Below, piece after piece: positions 42,700 through 51,215 of a DNA stretch of 64,000 bases. Under the pieces are notes generated by a model, which saw nothing but the letters and a program-made list of their open reading frames with translations, made no database searches and was not told the DNA's origin. This DNA is from Natronospira bacteriovora (GTDB lineage: Bacteria > Pseudomonadota > Gammaproteobacteria > Natronospirales > Natronospiraceae): contig NZ_JAVDDT010000008.1 of assembly GCF_030848495.1 (NCBI RefSeq), positions 130,249-194,248 on the forward strand. Reading direction: 5' to 3'. Both the position numbers and the translations under genes were made by a program. Within the stretch, counting starts at the first letter, position 1. Each line of letters starts with the position of its first letter.

Positions 42700-43929
42700 A
42701 TGACGGGCAAGCCTGATCAGCAAGCATCCGCCGGTCGCGTGAGTGGACCGCAACGCGTGGTGGAACGCGAAGGTGTTCGCTATACCCTTCTGGGAACCGC
42801 CCATGTCTCACGCGCCAGCGCCGAGGAAGCCGCCGCCATGGCCGGCGAAGCCCGCTTTGACGCCGTTGCCCTGGAGCTGTGTGAAACACGGCATCGGGCC
42901 ATGCGCGACCCTGCTGCACTGGCCGACATGGATCTGTTTCAGGTCTTTCGCGAAGGCAAGGGCGGCATGGTGGCGGCCAATCTCATGCTGGGCGCCTATC
43001 AGCGACGTCTGTCGGAGCAACTGGGCACCGAACCCGGGGCCGAGATGCGTGAGGCAGAGGATGCCGCTCGAGAACGCGATGCCCGCGTCTGGCTGATTGA
43101 CCGGGAAGTGGGAATCACCCTGAAACGGGTCTACCGCGCGCACCGCTGGTGGGAACGACTGCCCTTGCTGGCGGGCCTGTTTGCCTCACTGCTGAGCCGT
43201 GAGAAGGTCAGTGAGGAAGACATCGAACAGCTCAAACAGGGCGACGTGATCGAGAGCAGCTTCCGTGAACTGGCGGAGCATTCCGGCATCCTGCATGAGA
43301 AACTGGTGGCTGAACGGGATCACTACATGGCTCAGCGCCTGCTTGCCGAAGTGGAGGCTGCCGGACACAAGCCGCGGGAAGTGCTCGTGGTGGTCGGTGC
43401 CGGCCATCTTGAGGGCCTGGCCCGGACCCTGGAGACCACCCGCCGTGATGCGCAAGCGGAGGCAGCGCTGTCGGCCATGCCGCCGAAAGCCCGCTGGCCG
43501 CGCCTGATCCCCTGGGCCGTGGCGGCCATCATCATCAGCGGCTTTGTCATGGGCTTCATGCGCAGCCCGGAACTGGGCTTGCGCATGGCAGCGGACTGGG
43601 TGCTGATCAACGGCGGGCTCTCGGCCCTGGGTGCGGCCGCGGCACTGGCCCACCCCCTCACCATCGTGGGCGCCATGCTGGCTGCCCCCCTCACCTCCCT
43701 CAACCCGACCATTGGCGCCGGTTTCGTCGCCGCAGCCCTGGAACTGACCTTCCGCAAGCCACGGGTGGCGGATTTCCAGGCCTTGCGTGACTCGGTCACC
43801 CACTGGTCCGGTTGGTGGCGAAACCGGGTTGCCCGCACCGTGCTCGTCTTCCTGTTCGTCACCCTGGGCTCGGCCGCCGGCACCTATCTGGGCGGATTCC
43901 GGGTGTTCGAACATCTACTGACGGGCTGA
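42700..43929 (+). CDS. TraB/PrgY-family protein with C-terminal membrane domain
   Basis: A 409-residue protein: TraB domain (about 20-245) followed by three or four hydrophobic helices (about 270-405). Signature pieces are GVRYTLLGTAHVSRASAEEA, ALELCETRHRAM, VWLIDREVGITLKR and VVVGAGHLEGLARTL, with conserved GTAH, E and GAGH residues. Enterococcal TraB/PrgY blocks pheromone signalling and archaeal/bacterial members are suspected metallopeptidases; the function here is unknown. The name does not imply conjugation. AGGAGAGAGG lies upstream of the ATG. Confidence 0.9.
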   Translation: MTGKPDQQASAGRVSGPQRVVEREGVRYTLLGTAHVSRASAEEAAAMAGEARFDAVALELCETRHRAMRDPAALADMDLFQVFREGKGGMVAANLMLGAYQRRLSEQLGTEPGAEMREAEDAARERDARVWLIDREVGITLKRVYRAHRWWERLPLLAGLFASLLSREKVSEEDIEQLKQGDVIESSFRELAEHSGILHEKLVAERDHYMAQRLLAEVEAAGHKPREVLVVVGAGHLEGLARTLETTRRDAQAEAALSAMPPKARWPRLIPWAVAAIIISGFVMGFMRSPELGLRMAADWVLINGGLSALGAAAALAHPLTIVGAMLAAPLTSLNPTIGAGFVAAALELTFRKPRVADFQALRDSVTHWSGWWRNRVARTVLVFLFVTLGSAAGTYLGGFRVFEHLLTG

Positions 43930-43938
43930 AGATCGCCG

Positions 43939-44130
43939 CTCGTTGTCGTTATGCGTCTCATCCGTGAGACTTATCCCTCCCGCTGGTCGGGGCCTCGCGC
44001 GGAACGCGAGTTCAAATACGTTCCCGACGCATTTGTGTCGTAGTTGTCGTTGTCGTTGTCGTTGTCGGAATTCTAGAAACCGAAAAAGATCAATGCCGAT
44101 TACGATTACGACTACGATTACGACAACGAG
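43939..44130. repeat. Inverted-repeat element with TTGTCG and GATTACG tandem repeats
   Basis: CTCGTTGTCG (43939-43948) and CGACAACGAG (44121-44130) are perfect inverted ends. Inside are hexamers TTGTCG four times over (about 44044-44067) and GATTACGATTACGACTACGA (44098-44117); the right block reads as the complement of a TCGTAATCG series. The DNA looks non-coding and unlike its neighbours in base pattern. Confidence 0.7.
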
Positions 44131-44154
44131 TGAAGGCTCGGCGCGGCCTCGCCT

Positions 44155-44352
44155 TCATCGTGAGACGAGCATCATCAACACAAGCACGAACAGCACCACG
44201 CCCCCGATGGGAAGCAGCAAACCTGCCCAGTCACTCTCGGCTTCCCGGCTTTCCTGAAACACATTGCCTATGCCGCGGCCGAACCAGAATAGTACGACCA
44301 GCAACAGAGCGCCCAGCAGGATCATCTGCAATGGCCCCATTTCTTCCATCAT
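44155..44352 (-). CDS. Small two-helix membrane protein
   Basis: A 65-residue protein with two hydrophobic segments: GPLQMILLGALLLVVLFWFG (about 6-25) and WAGLLLPIGGVVLFVLVLMM (about 42-61), separated by a charged loop (NVFQESREAESD). Start ATG 44352 with AGGAGA about 10 bases upstream; a GTG three codons earlier is too close to it. No family recognised. Length, hydrophobic pattern and ribosome site support a real gene, with moderate certainty. Confidence 0.6.
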   Translation of the reverse strand: MMEEMGPLQMILLGALLLVVLFWFGRGIGNVFQESREAESDWAGLLLPIGGVVLFVLVLMMLVSR

Positions 44353-44548
44353 CACATGCACTCTCCTCAGGAATCTCTAAGCGCCAGCCACCAGCTCACT
44401 TGACAGAATATCGGAATCAAGCAGCATGCCGGGCCTCCTGCCGTCGAAAGATCAATGAAGTTGCAACGTGTGGTTTACACCCCGTCGCCGCTGAGGTGAA
44501 ATAGCCCTCACGGAACCACGATCATGCATGACAAACAGGGACATGACC

Positions 44549-44935
44549 ATGACTACTCGCCTCGCCATCATCGTACTGCTCACCGGCTCGCTGGCGCTGA
44601 GTGCCTGCACCTGGGTTCGCATGGAACCCGGCGCGGATGACATCCTGCTTCTGCCCGAACGACGCGTGCAGGACTGTGAGCGCCTGGGAACCGTCGAAGT
44701 ATCCGTGCTGGCCCGAGTGGCCGGCCTTGATCGCCATGAGGAAGAGATCGAAAAAGACCTGGCCAATCTGGCGCGCAATCATGCGGTGGAGCGAGGCGGC
44801 GACACCATCGCGGCATTGAGCACCATTGAGGATGGCAAGCAACGCTTCGGCGTCTATCGCTGTGAGGGTGCCGAAGACGAGTCCGAGGCCGACGAGGAGG
44901 AGGAAGGCGTCACCGTGCGCGGCTACAATGGCTGA
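44549..44935 (+). CDS. DUF4156-type lipoprotein
   Basis: A 128-residue lipoprotein: signal LAIIVLLTGSLALSACTWVR with Cys near residue 20, then LLPERRVQDCERLGTVEVSV and LANLARNHAVERGGDTIAAL, the DUF4156 pattern, ending FGVYRCEG and an acidic tail. Function unknown. I favour ATG 44549, 8 bases after AGGG; an ATG two codons earlier is too close. Its stop overlaps the start of the DUF2835 gene. Confidence 0.82.
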   Translation: MTTRLAIIVLLTGSLALSACTWVRMEPGADDILLLPERRVQDCERLGTVEVSVLARVAGLDRHEEEIEKDLANLARNHAVERGGDTIAALSTIEDGKQRFGVYRCEGAEDESEADEEEEGVTVRGYNG

Positions 44936-45170
44936 CCATGCCGAGGTGCGGTGCGTGATCTTTCGCCTGGCTCTGGAATGGCACGACGTGGAGGCCTACT
45001 ACCAGGGCAGAATGCCACGTATCGCTGTGCGAGCCGAGGATGGCCGACGCGTGGTGTTCCCCACGTCGGCCCTAAGACCCTTCCTGAGCCAGTCCGGCGT
45101 GCACGGACGTTTCGAAATGCGGTATCGAAGTGACGATGACAAGCTGATCGAATTGCGCCGCCTGGCCTGA
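44928..45170 (+). CDS. DUF2835 family protein
   Basis: An 80-residue cytosolic protein with the whole family pattern: FRLALEWHDVEAYYQGRM, IAVRAEDGRRVVFPTSALRP and FLSQSGVHGRFEMRYRSDD. Function unknown; common in gammaproteobacteria. It starts inside the end of the preceding lipoprotein gene (ATG 44928, 8-base overlap). A longer reading upstream is only the shifted frame of that gene. Confidence 0.85.
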   Translation: MADHAEVRCVIFRLALEWHDVEAYYQGRMPRIAVRAEDGRRVVFPTSALRPFLSQSGVHGRFEMRYRSDDDKLIELRRLA

Positions 45171-45251
45171 TGAGCCGAACTCCGGCGAACGCCCACTGTC
45201 ACACCATTGCCCCCGTCGCGAATCAGCACCACCAATCCCAAGGAGTTTCAC

Positions 45252-45704
45252 ATGTCTGCCAATCGAGCCATTGTCTTGATCGCGGGCCTTTTCCTGTTTC
45301 CACTGGGCGCGATGGCGAACGACTGCCACATCACGGTCGAAAGTGACGACCAGATGAACTTCGACAGCGAGGAAATCGTCATTGATCAGAGCTGCGAAGA
45401 GATCGAGCTCACCCTTAAGCATGTGGGTGACCTGGGCGTGGACACCATGGGGCACAATATCGTGTTCACCCGTGCCGAAGACCTGGAGTCACTGGCCCAG
45501 GACGCCATGCAGGCTTCCGAGGATGATTACGTGCCAGCCGGTGATGACCGCGTGGTTGCAGCCACGAATCTGATCGGTGGCGGCGAAACCACCACACTGA
45601 CGCTTGATCCGTCACTGTTTGATGGTGATGAACGCTACGCCTTTTTCTGTTCCTTTCCCGGCCACTGGGGCGCCATGCAGGGAGAAGTGCGCCTGGTCAA
45701 CTGA
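45252..45704 (+). CDS. Azurin, blue copper protein
   Basis: Periplasmic electron carrier of 150 residues. Signal peptide about 1-22 (MSANRAIVLIAGLFLFPLGA). The mature part begins NDCHITVESDDQMNFDSEEI, as in azurins with an N-terminal disulfide, and contains all copper ligands: His in GHNIVFT near 67, then Cys, His and Met in YAFFCSFPGHWGAMQGEV near 132-141. Start ATG 45252 has AAGGAG upstream. May accept electrons from the c4-type cytochrome encoded nearby, an inference from function only. Confidence 0.95.
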   Translation: MSANRAIVLIAGLFLFPLGAMANDCHITVESDDQMNFDSEEIVIDQSCEEIELTLKHVGDLGVDTMGHNIVFTRAEDLESLAQDAMQASEDDYVPAGDDRVVAATNLIGGGETTTLTLDPSLFDGDERYAFFCSFPGHWGAMQGEVRLVN

Positions 45705-45715
45705 AGCCCTGCCCG

Positions 45716-45744
45716 GGTGTCGGGGCGGCATGATCGCCCCGACG
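45716..45744. terminator. Bidirectional hairpin between azurin and HD-GYP genes
   Basis: TCGGGGCG (45720-45727) pairs with CGCCCCGA (45735-45742) around a 7-base loop, in the 41-base gap between two convergent genes. No T-run. Confidence 0.6.
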
Positions 45745-45745
45745 C

Positions 45746-46969
45746 TCAGGCAGCAAATGCCTCATCGGTAATGAGCCGGTACAGCGCCTGCTCACCACCA
45801 TCCGGTTCCAGTACCTTTTCCACGTTATGCCGGCCGCCTTCGCCATCACCCAGGGCAAGATTCAGCAGCGGCAGGCGTGTATCACTGCTGCCGTCCGGGC
45901 GGCGATAGAGACACACCACGGGATGCAGGCGATGACCGAGTGGGGTGTACACCACCACACCTTCGGCGCCATTGCTGAGACGAACCCGAGTCCCCGCCGG
46001 GTAGATGCCGACGCAACGCACGAAGGCCTCCACCAGTTCACGCCCCCAGTTTCGATCCGCATCTCGCATGAGCTCGGAAACGGCCTGATAGCCTGAAAGG
46101 GTCGGCCGATCCACACGACGGGAGGTCATGCTGTCATAGGCATTGACCAGGGCAACGATGCGGGTGGGCAGATCCAGCTCATCGCCCTTGAGCCCTTCCG
46201 GGAAGCCCCCGCCGTCGATGCGCTCATGATGATAGCGAATGATCCGCAACACCGTTTCCGGCAGGGCGCTGTCAGCCAGCAGTTGGCCACCCATTACCGG
46301 GTGACGCCGGATCATCCCCCATTCCTCCCGACTCAAGGGGCCCGGCTTGTCCAGCAAGGCCACCGGCAAGCCCAGCTTGCCCACGTCGTGCAACAGGGCA
46401 CCCAGGCCGATGGCCGCGACCTGATCCGGCGGCAAGGCCAGTTCTCGAGCGAACAGCAGGGAACGAAGCGCCACATTGACCGAATGATCCACCAGGCGGC
46501 GATCATGGGCCTGCAGGTTGGCCAGCCAGTGGGCGATCTGGGGATGAGTACCCGCCAGTGCATCGAGGCGGGAAGCGGCTTCGACCACACGGCCGGACAA
46601 TGGGCCACCGTGGTTCCGTTTCAGCCGCGCAAAGGCCTCTGCAAGGCATTGGCAGGCGAAGCGATGACTACTCAGGCCACTGACAATACCGCTGTGCAGT
46701 GTCGGCACGTCAGGCATCGCGGGCTCTGGCTTCCGGCGGGGATCGAAGGAAGATTCGTGTGCAGCCGGTGGCTTCTGTGGCGGCAGCACCCGGGAACGCT
46801 CTTCATCCACCCAGACTTCCCGACAATGAGCACGAAGGGCCTCGATGTCCGCCTGGGTCTCGATCAGAAAGCCCTGGAACAGGAACGGCGTTTCCGTCCA
46901 TGGGCGATCAAGGGCATTCACATACAGGCCGGTGACAAGATCCTCGACACGGACTTTCCGCTGCGGCAT
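45746..46969 (-). CDS. HD-GYP domain cyclic-di-GMP phosphodiesterase with N-terminal DUF3391
   Basis: Degrades cyclic di-GMP. The 407-residue protein has an N-terminal DUF3391 segment (VRVEDLVTGLYVNALDRPW), then an HD-GYP domain: HD pair in LLHDVGKLGLP, RRHPVMGG, the signature HHERIDGGGFPEGLKGDELD and IVALVNAYDSMTS. The third motif is GFP, not GYP; Phe is sometimes found in active members, so activity remains probable. A ~100-residue C-terminal extension (RVRLSNGAEGVVVYTPLGHR) follows. Separated by 3 bases from the upstream PilZ gene. Confidence 0.92.
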   Translation of the reverse strand: MPQRKVRVEDLVTGLYVNALDRPWTETPFLFQGFLIETQADIEALRAHCREVWVDEERSRVLPPQKPPAAHESSFDPRRKPEPAMPDVPTLHSGIVSGLSSHRFACQCLAEAFARLKRNHGGPLSGRVVEAASRLDALAGTHPQIAHWLANLQAHDRRLVDHSVNVALRSLLFARELALPPDQVAAIGLGALLHDVGKLGLPVALLDKPGPLSREEWGMIRRHPVMGGQLLADSALPETVLRIIRYHHERIDGGGFPEGLKGDELDLPTRIVALVNAYDSMTSRRVDRPTLSGYQAVSELMRDADRNWGRELVEAFVRCVGIYPAGTRVRLSNGAEGVVVYTPLGHRLHPVVCLYRRPDGSSDTRLPLLNLALGDGEGGRHNVEKVLEPDGGEQALYRLITDEAFAA

Positions 46970-46972
46970 GAC

Positions 46973-47368
46973 CTAGACGCCCTCGGAGCGATCCAGCTCA
47001 TGCAGGATGGCCATCTCCCTCGCCACCTGTTCAGGATCGCCAAGCTGACGCTCGAGCATGCGTCGAAGCTGAACGAAGCCGTTGACGTCAAACATGTCCC
47101 AGTCGCAGGCGAGCCTGTCTTCCTCGACCCGAACCACGTTCACTTCCATTTCCACCGGAGCGCTCTGATCCAGTGTGATTTCCAGCAGACAACGATCCCC
47201 CTCGCTGCCCTTCCAGCCCTCCGGACATGTCAGCAGTGCGCCTTTCACCGACACATTGAGCAGTTCGCAGGGCCAGTAGGTCGTGTCACTGAAAAGACGG
47301 GCATTGGCACGAAAATTCACGCGCGTATGCCGGCGCCGTTCACCACCGTGCTTGTCGTTATCGCTCAT
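46973..47368 (-). CDS. PilZ domain protein
   Basis: A 131-residue cyclic-di-GMP receptor candidate. N-terminal RRRHTRVNFRANARLF has the RxxxR binding motif, and CELLNVSVKGALL gives the second motif in the NxSxxG form (Asn for the usual Asp). The rest is a small beta barrel (LLEITLDQSAPVEMEVNVVR) and a C-terminal helix. Directly upstream of, and almost touching, the HD-GYP gene, so made together with it. Confidence 0.88.
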   Translation of the reverse strand: MSDNDKHGGERRRHTRVNFRANARLFSDTTYWPCELLNVSVKGALLTCPEGWKGSEGDRCLLEITLDQSAPVEMEVNVVRVEEDRLACDWDMFDVNGFVQLRRMLERQLGDPEQVAREMAILHELDRSEGV

Positions 47369-47391
47369 GCCGTTCCCCGCCTCCCCATGAT

Positions 47392-47793
47392 TCAGTCGTT
47401 GCGGTACTCCGCCTGCAGCGCTTCCACGTGATCGCGCAGTGCCTCATTTCGCGCCATGGCACCCAGAATGCGACGATACATTTCGGAACTCAGCCCGGCG
47501 CCCTCGATCAGTTCCAGCCGTTTTTGGGTCATTTCCTGCTGCATCTCGGCCGGATCGTCTCCCTCCTCGCGGTTTCGCAGTTGCTGGGCGAAATCACGTT
47601 CCAGTTCACGCACTTCAAGCTGTGCCCGTGCAAAGGCCTCCACGTCCTCTTCGCTGAGCTCGCCGAACACCCGATCCTCCTCGGCTTCCCGCTCCTGCTC
47701 GGCCTGAGCCTGTTCCGGCATGGCCTGAGCCATCACGGCGCCCGAAGCGAAGGGAAAGAAGAGCAACAGCACAATCGGCAATAGACGGTTCAT
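47392..47793 (-). CDS. DUF4168 family exported protein
   Basis: A 133-residue periplasmic protein with signal peptide (MNRLLPIVLLLFFPFASGAV). The mature part is helical and strongly charged: LSEEDVEAFARAQLEVREL, MTQKRLELIEGAGLSSEMYR and ILGAMARNEALRDHVEAL, the DUF4168 pattern. AAGGAGG lies 8 bases before the ATG. Function unknown. Same direction as the PilZ/HD-GYP genes and only 23 bases from them. Confidence 0.85.
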   Translation of the reverse strand: MNRLLPIVLLLFFPFASGAVMAQAMPEQAQAEQEREAEEDRVFGELSEEDVEAFARAQLEVRELERDFAQQLRNREEGDDPAEMQQEMTQKRLELIEGAGLSSEMYRRILGAMARNEALRDHVEALQAEYRND

Positions 47794-48062
47794 CGAAACA
47801 ACCTCCTTGAGAGACCTAATACCCGGTGACAGGCCGCGCCATTGCGCCGGCCGGGTACATCATGGCCGGGATCCCTGACCCCGGGCAGACTCGCATCCGG
47901 ACGGCCGTGCCCGTAGACTGCGAGCCCTTTAGGCTAACACATGCCGGCGGGTGTGACCGGCGGCCAGACAGGCCGGCTTTCCGCTTTCGCCGCGACCATT
48001 TCCGGCCGGTTCGACCGCTGGCTATAATGCGACACTGGGCACTCAAGAGGATTTCCCCGCAC

Positions 48063-48794
48063 ATGACCATTTCCCTGAGCCTAGCCACAACCGTGCTTTT
48101 GCTCTCGCCTGGCCTGACCACCGGCCCATTCGAGGCGAATGAACGGCTGTTCGCCGATTCCGGCGGAATGGCGGCCGCGCAATTCCAGAGCCGTCAGGGC
48201 AATCAACGGCAAATGCCGAACCAGCGCCAACAGCCGAATCAGCGCCAACCCCAATCCCGCTCCGGCGGCCTGAGTTTTCGCTACGACCAGGTCACGATCT
48301 GGGGCGGAACCGAAGATCTGGACGAGGATGGGCCCGAGGGTGATTCCCTGCGACTGGACGTCTCCCTGAGCACCGGCCCGGCGAGCTATTTCTACCTCAA
48401 CTGGCAGGAAGGGGAGTACGAAGCACTGGGCGAGCGCACCACCCGGGAAGTCGGCTTCGGCTTTCAGGAGCACTACGCGGACCGAACGTCCTTCTTCATC
48501 ACCGCCGGCTATCTGCAGGATCGCTGGAGTGGCGACGACGAAGCCTGGGCCGATGGGAACATGCTGCGCGGCCGCTACGGGATGCGTGCCCGACCCACTG
48601 ATCGCATCGAACTGGACGGGGCCATCGTCTACACCCGTGGCACCGGATCCACGGATATGGACAGCCGCTGGAGCATGGATATCGGTCTCTCCCTGTACTT
48701 CACCGATCACATTGCCTTGCGCTTCTCATCACTGGACATCGACGGACTGCAACCGACCCAGCTCATGGGCCTGCGCCTGGAATGGGGTGAATGA
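48063..48794 (+). CDS. Predicted outer-membrane beta-barrel protein with NQRQ repeats
   Basis: A 243-residue exported protein, signal about 1-20. A low-complexity stretch near residues 44-62 repeats NQRQxP three times (NQRQMPNQRQQPNQRQPQ). The remainder alternates short amphipathic strands ending in aromatic residues (GLSFRYDQVTIWGG, SYFYLNWQEGEYE, TSFFITAGYLQDRW, RSSLDIDGLQPTQLMGLRLE-like C-terminus), the look of an 8-10 stranded barrel. I do not recognise the family. Terminator follows. Confidence 0.7.
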   Translation: MTISLSLATTVLLLSPGLTTGPFEANERLFADSGGMAAAQFQSRQGNQRQMPNQRQQPNQRQPQSRSGGLSFRYDQVTIWGGTEDLDEDGPEGDSLRLDVSLSTGPASYFYLNWQEGEYEALGERTTREVGFGFQEHYADRTSFFITAGYLQDRWSGDDEAWADGNMLRGRYGMRARPTDRIELDGAIVYTRGTGSTDMDSRWSMDIGLSLYFTDHIALRFSSLDIDGLQPTQLMGLRLEWGE

Positions 48795-48821
48795 AGCAGA
48801 GTCGCCGTCGGCGCTGACATG

Positions 48822-48854
48822 AAAAAGCCCCCGACGACGCGACGTCGGGGGCTC
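48822..48854. terminator. Bidirectional terminator between barrel protein and DUF4785 genes
   Basis: AGCCCCCGACG (48826-48836) pairs with CGTCGGGGGCT (48843-48853) around a 6-base loop, with an A-run on the left. It lies between two convergent genes. Confidence 0.85.
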
Positions 48855-48880
48855 CAGGGCGATGCTTGCCGCCCAGTCAT

Positions 48881-50113
48881 TTAGAGACCGAGGCGTGGCC
48901 CGGGCAGGTGATCGGCGTCATCGGCCGAGACGGCAACACCGTCGGACTGGACGTGCAACAGGGCCATCCGTGACTGGTCGATGAGGCGCACATCCCTGAG
49001 CAGGGCCCGCTGCGGCAGTGCGCCCGGGAATGTCAGTTCCATCACATGCCGCCCGGCCTCCAGCCAGCGCGCCGAGTGAGCCGTCCCCTGACGGTCAAGA
49101 CCGGCACGCAATTCGTAGCGTCCCGGCGACGCCACATCCACGCCCACAAGCAGTCGCCAGCCATCAGCCTGACGAACCACTTCCGTATGCCCGTTCAGGC
49201 GCGCCGTGGGTGCGACCACATCAAAGGCCAGTCTGACGTCACGGCGCACCGGGCCGTTCTCGCCCCGGCCCTCCAGCTGCGCCTCGAGTTCCCACAGCCC
49301 GGCTCCGCCTGCTTGCTGCCGGGGCAGCCGAAGTGCGCTCGCGAACGTCCCATCCTCGCCGGGCGTCCACTGCACCGGACGGCGCTGGCCGTCCGGGCTG
49401 ATCAGCACCCCCTCGACCCGCGACAGGCGAACACCGTTCATGCCCTCGATTCGGCCCTCGGCGCTCATGGCCTCGCCCAGCGCGAACAGGGGCGAATCGG
49501 CGCCAATGCGGGCACGAACCGGGCTGTCGGCCTCGAATACGTGGATGTGATAGCGGCCACCCCGCAACAGGGCCGATTCCCGAACCTGCAGCACGGCTTC
49601 ACCGGCCACGATGCGATCCGACAAGCGCAAGGCCACGGTATCGGCGGAGAACACCGGTGCGGCAGCCGCCAGCTCCGGCCCACTGGCCAGATCACGGGCT
49701 GCCTCCCGGCCTTCCAGCACCCAGGGGCCCTGGCGGATCTGAATGTCGTCACCCTGCAGTGTGCGCCCGCCACTGCCGGGGACCGGCGCCAGGCGCACGA
49801 TGGCACCGGGCGCGGTCAGGGGCAGGCTCACGCCACTGGCCAGTTCCCGGGCGGCCACCCGCAGGGTGTAGCTGCGGCTGTCGTTCTGCGGCGCCTGCAA
49901 GCCACTGCTGACGGGTTCACCGCGCGCCGGCATGAACACGGCGGCATCTTCGCCCGCCATGCCCTCGGCCCGTGTGACGCCATCACGCAGAGTCATGATC
50001 TGGCCGGAAACTCGAAAGTCTTTGTCGGAGGCCGGTAGCAGACGGGCCTCCTGAGCCACCGCCGGGATGCCCAGCGCCAGCGTCAGAAAAATGCATGCAA
50101 TTCGAAAGGTCAT
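48881..50113 (-). CDS. DUF4785-type secreted protein
   Basis: A 410-residue exported protein with signal peptide (MTFRIACIFLTLALGIPAVA). The mature part is beta-rich: DSRSYTLRVAARELASGVSL and GAIVRLAPVPGSGG in the N-terminal half, and three Ig-like strands sets in the C-terminal half (GLWELEAQLEGRGENGPVRR; GWRLLVGVDVASPGRYELRA; RHVMELTFPG). The family is often found beside secreted hydrolases; here a lipase gene lies 68 bases upstream in the same direction. It may be a lipase partner or carbohydrate/lipid-binding protein, which is inference. Confidence 0.72.
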   Translation of the reverse strand: MTFRIACIFLTLALGIPAVAQEARLLPASDKDFRVSGQIMTLRDGVTRAEGMAGEDAAVFMPARGEPVSSGLQAPQNDSRSYTLRVAARELASGVSLPLTAPGAIVRLAPVPGSGGRTLQGDDIQIRQGPWVLEGREAARDLASGPELAAAAPVFSADTVALRLSDRIVAGEAVLQVRESALLRGGRYHIHVFEADSPVRARIGADSPLFALGEAMSAEGRIEGMNGVRLSRVEGVLISPDGQRRPVQWTPGEDGTFASALRLPRQQAGGAGLWELEAQLEGRGENGPVRRDVRLAFDVVAPTARLNGHTEVVRQADGWRLLVGVDVASPGRYELRAGLDRQGTAHSARWLEAGRHVMELTFPGALPQRALLRDVRLIDQSRMALLHVQSDGVAVSADDADHLPGPRLGL

Positions 50114-50181
50114 GATACCCCCAGTCATTTTGCGGTCGGGTTCATTCCGCCCGGTGGCGGTCTCTCTCCCATGGGCCGCCA

Positions 50182-51036
50182 TCAAAGGTCGTGACGCAGG
50201 ATGCGGTCGAGGCCGAAGCAGGGACGCCGGCTCTGGTTGTGGCTGAGCACATAGCCGTTATCCATGGCCCAGGTGTCCTGAAACCAGACCTGGCCGGCGC
50301 CGGACTGGCTGCTGCATTCCAGGAAGCCGTCTGCACAGTCATCGAGCCAGGCCTGGGTGATGGCCAGCCCGACGTTGTAGTGATAACCGCCGCAATAGCT
50401 GTTGCCGGACCAGACCGCCACGCGCACATTGCTGCCGACCACGTTCCAGAAGCCCGTGGGCAGGGACGGACGGCCGTTGGTGCCCAGCAGCCAGTGGGCG
50501 TTGTAGTGCGCCATCCAGTGGGTCTGCTGCATGCGCACGGCATCGCTCTGATAGCCCAGCAGCCAGCCCAGGGAGGATTCGAACACATTGCCCTCCATCA
50601 CGGCATTCGCCAGCGGGGTTCCCAGGCTGGACGGCGCCAGGGCATTGACCCAGCGCGTGGCATTGATGATTGCGGGATAACGTCCGTCCCAGGTGGGATT
50701 GGACAGAATCCAGCGCATCACATTGCCACCATTGGAATGGGTGATGACCACCAGGTCGGTGACCGCGCGTTGCTGGATGAAGTCGTGGAGTTGCCCCGCG
50801 AGACAGCCGGCCGCGGCCTGGTCCCACATGTACTGGTCGAAGTCGCAGTTGATCACCACATGGCGCGACGGGTCATCCAGACCCGCAGTGACCGACGTGA
50901 TCATGTCAGCCGTCCAGTAATCATTGTAGGCGTCGGTCTGGCTGCCCGTCCCATGGACAAAGGCCACGCCGGTATTGGCAAACAGGGCCGGCGAGCACAG
51001 CAGCGCCAGCACCCCGATCAGGTGTCTTGCTCTCAT
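50182..51036 (-). CDS. Secreted alpha/beta hydrolase, lipase-like
   Basis: A 284-residue secreted protein, signal about 1-20 (MRARHLIGVLALLCSPALFA). Hydrolase features: VAFVHGTGSQTDAYNDYW (oxyanion-hole region), nucleophile elbow VVITHSNGGNVMRWIL with Ser near 100, and WVNALAPSSLGTPLANAV, a lid-like region. Several Cys suggest disulfides. Family resembles secreted triacylglycerol/other lipases in proteobacteria. Promoter at 51216-51243 has an operator like that of the VolA lipase. Likely co-transcribed with the DUF4785 gene. Confidence 0.82.
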   Translation of the reverse strand: MRARHLIGVLALLCSPALFANTGVAFVHGTGSQTDAYNDYWTADMITSVTAGLDDPSRHVVINCDFDQYMWDQAAAGCLAGQLHDFIQQRAVTDLVVITHSNGGNVMRWILSNPTWDGRYPAIINATRWVNALAPSSLGTPLANAVMEGNVFESSLGWLLGYQSDAVRMQQTHWMAHYNAHWLLGTNGRPSLPTGFWNVVGSNVRVAVWSGNSYCGGYHYNVGLAITQAWLDDCADGFLECSSQSGAGQVWFQDTWAMDNGYVLSHNQSRRPCFGLDRILRHDL

Positions 51037-51215
51037 GAATCCCCCTTGCGATTCAGGTTCAGGTCGTTGGATTGCGGCCAAAGGCGGCACGGCCTGCCTG
51101 GCCGTTCCAAAGCCTGCCTGCTCCCCTCCTGGAGCCGCACAGGGCCTTGCTGCTGTTTCCCGCGGGAAACCCCCGCTGCACGGCCCGGGAGCCTCGTCGC
51201 AGAGGCCCCTCTAAA

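Noticed and set aside
42700..43929. Conjugation gene because of the name TraB
   Set aside because: It belongs to the TraB/PrgY (pheromone shutdown-like) family, not the conjugative pilus TraB; no other transfer genes are present.
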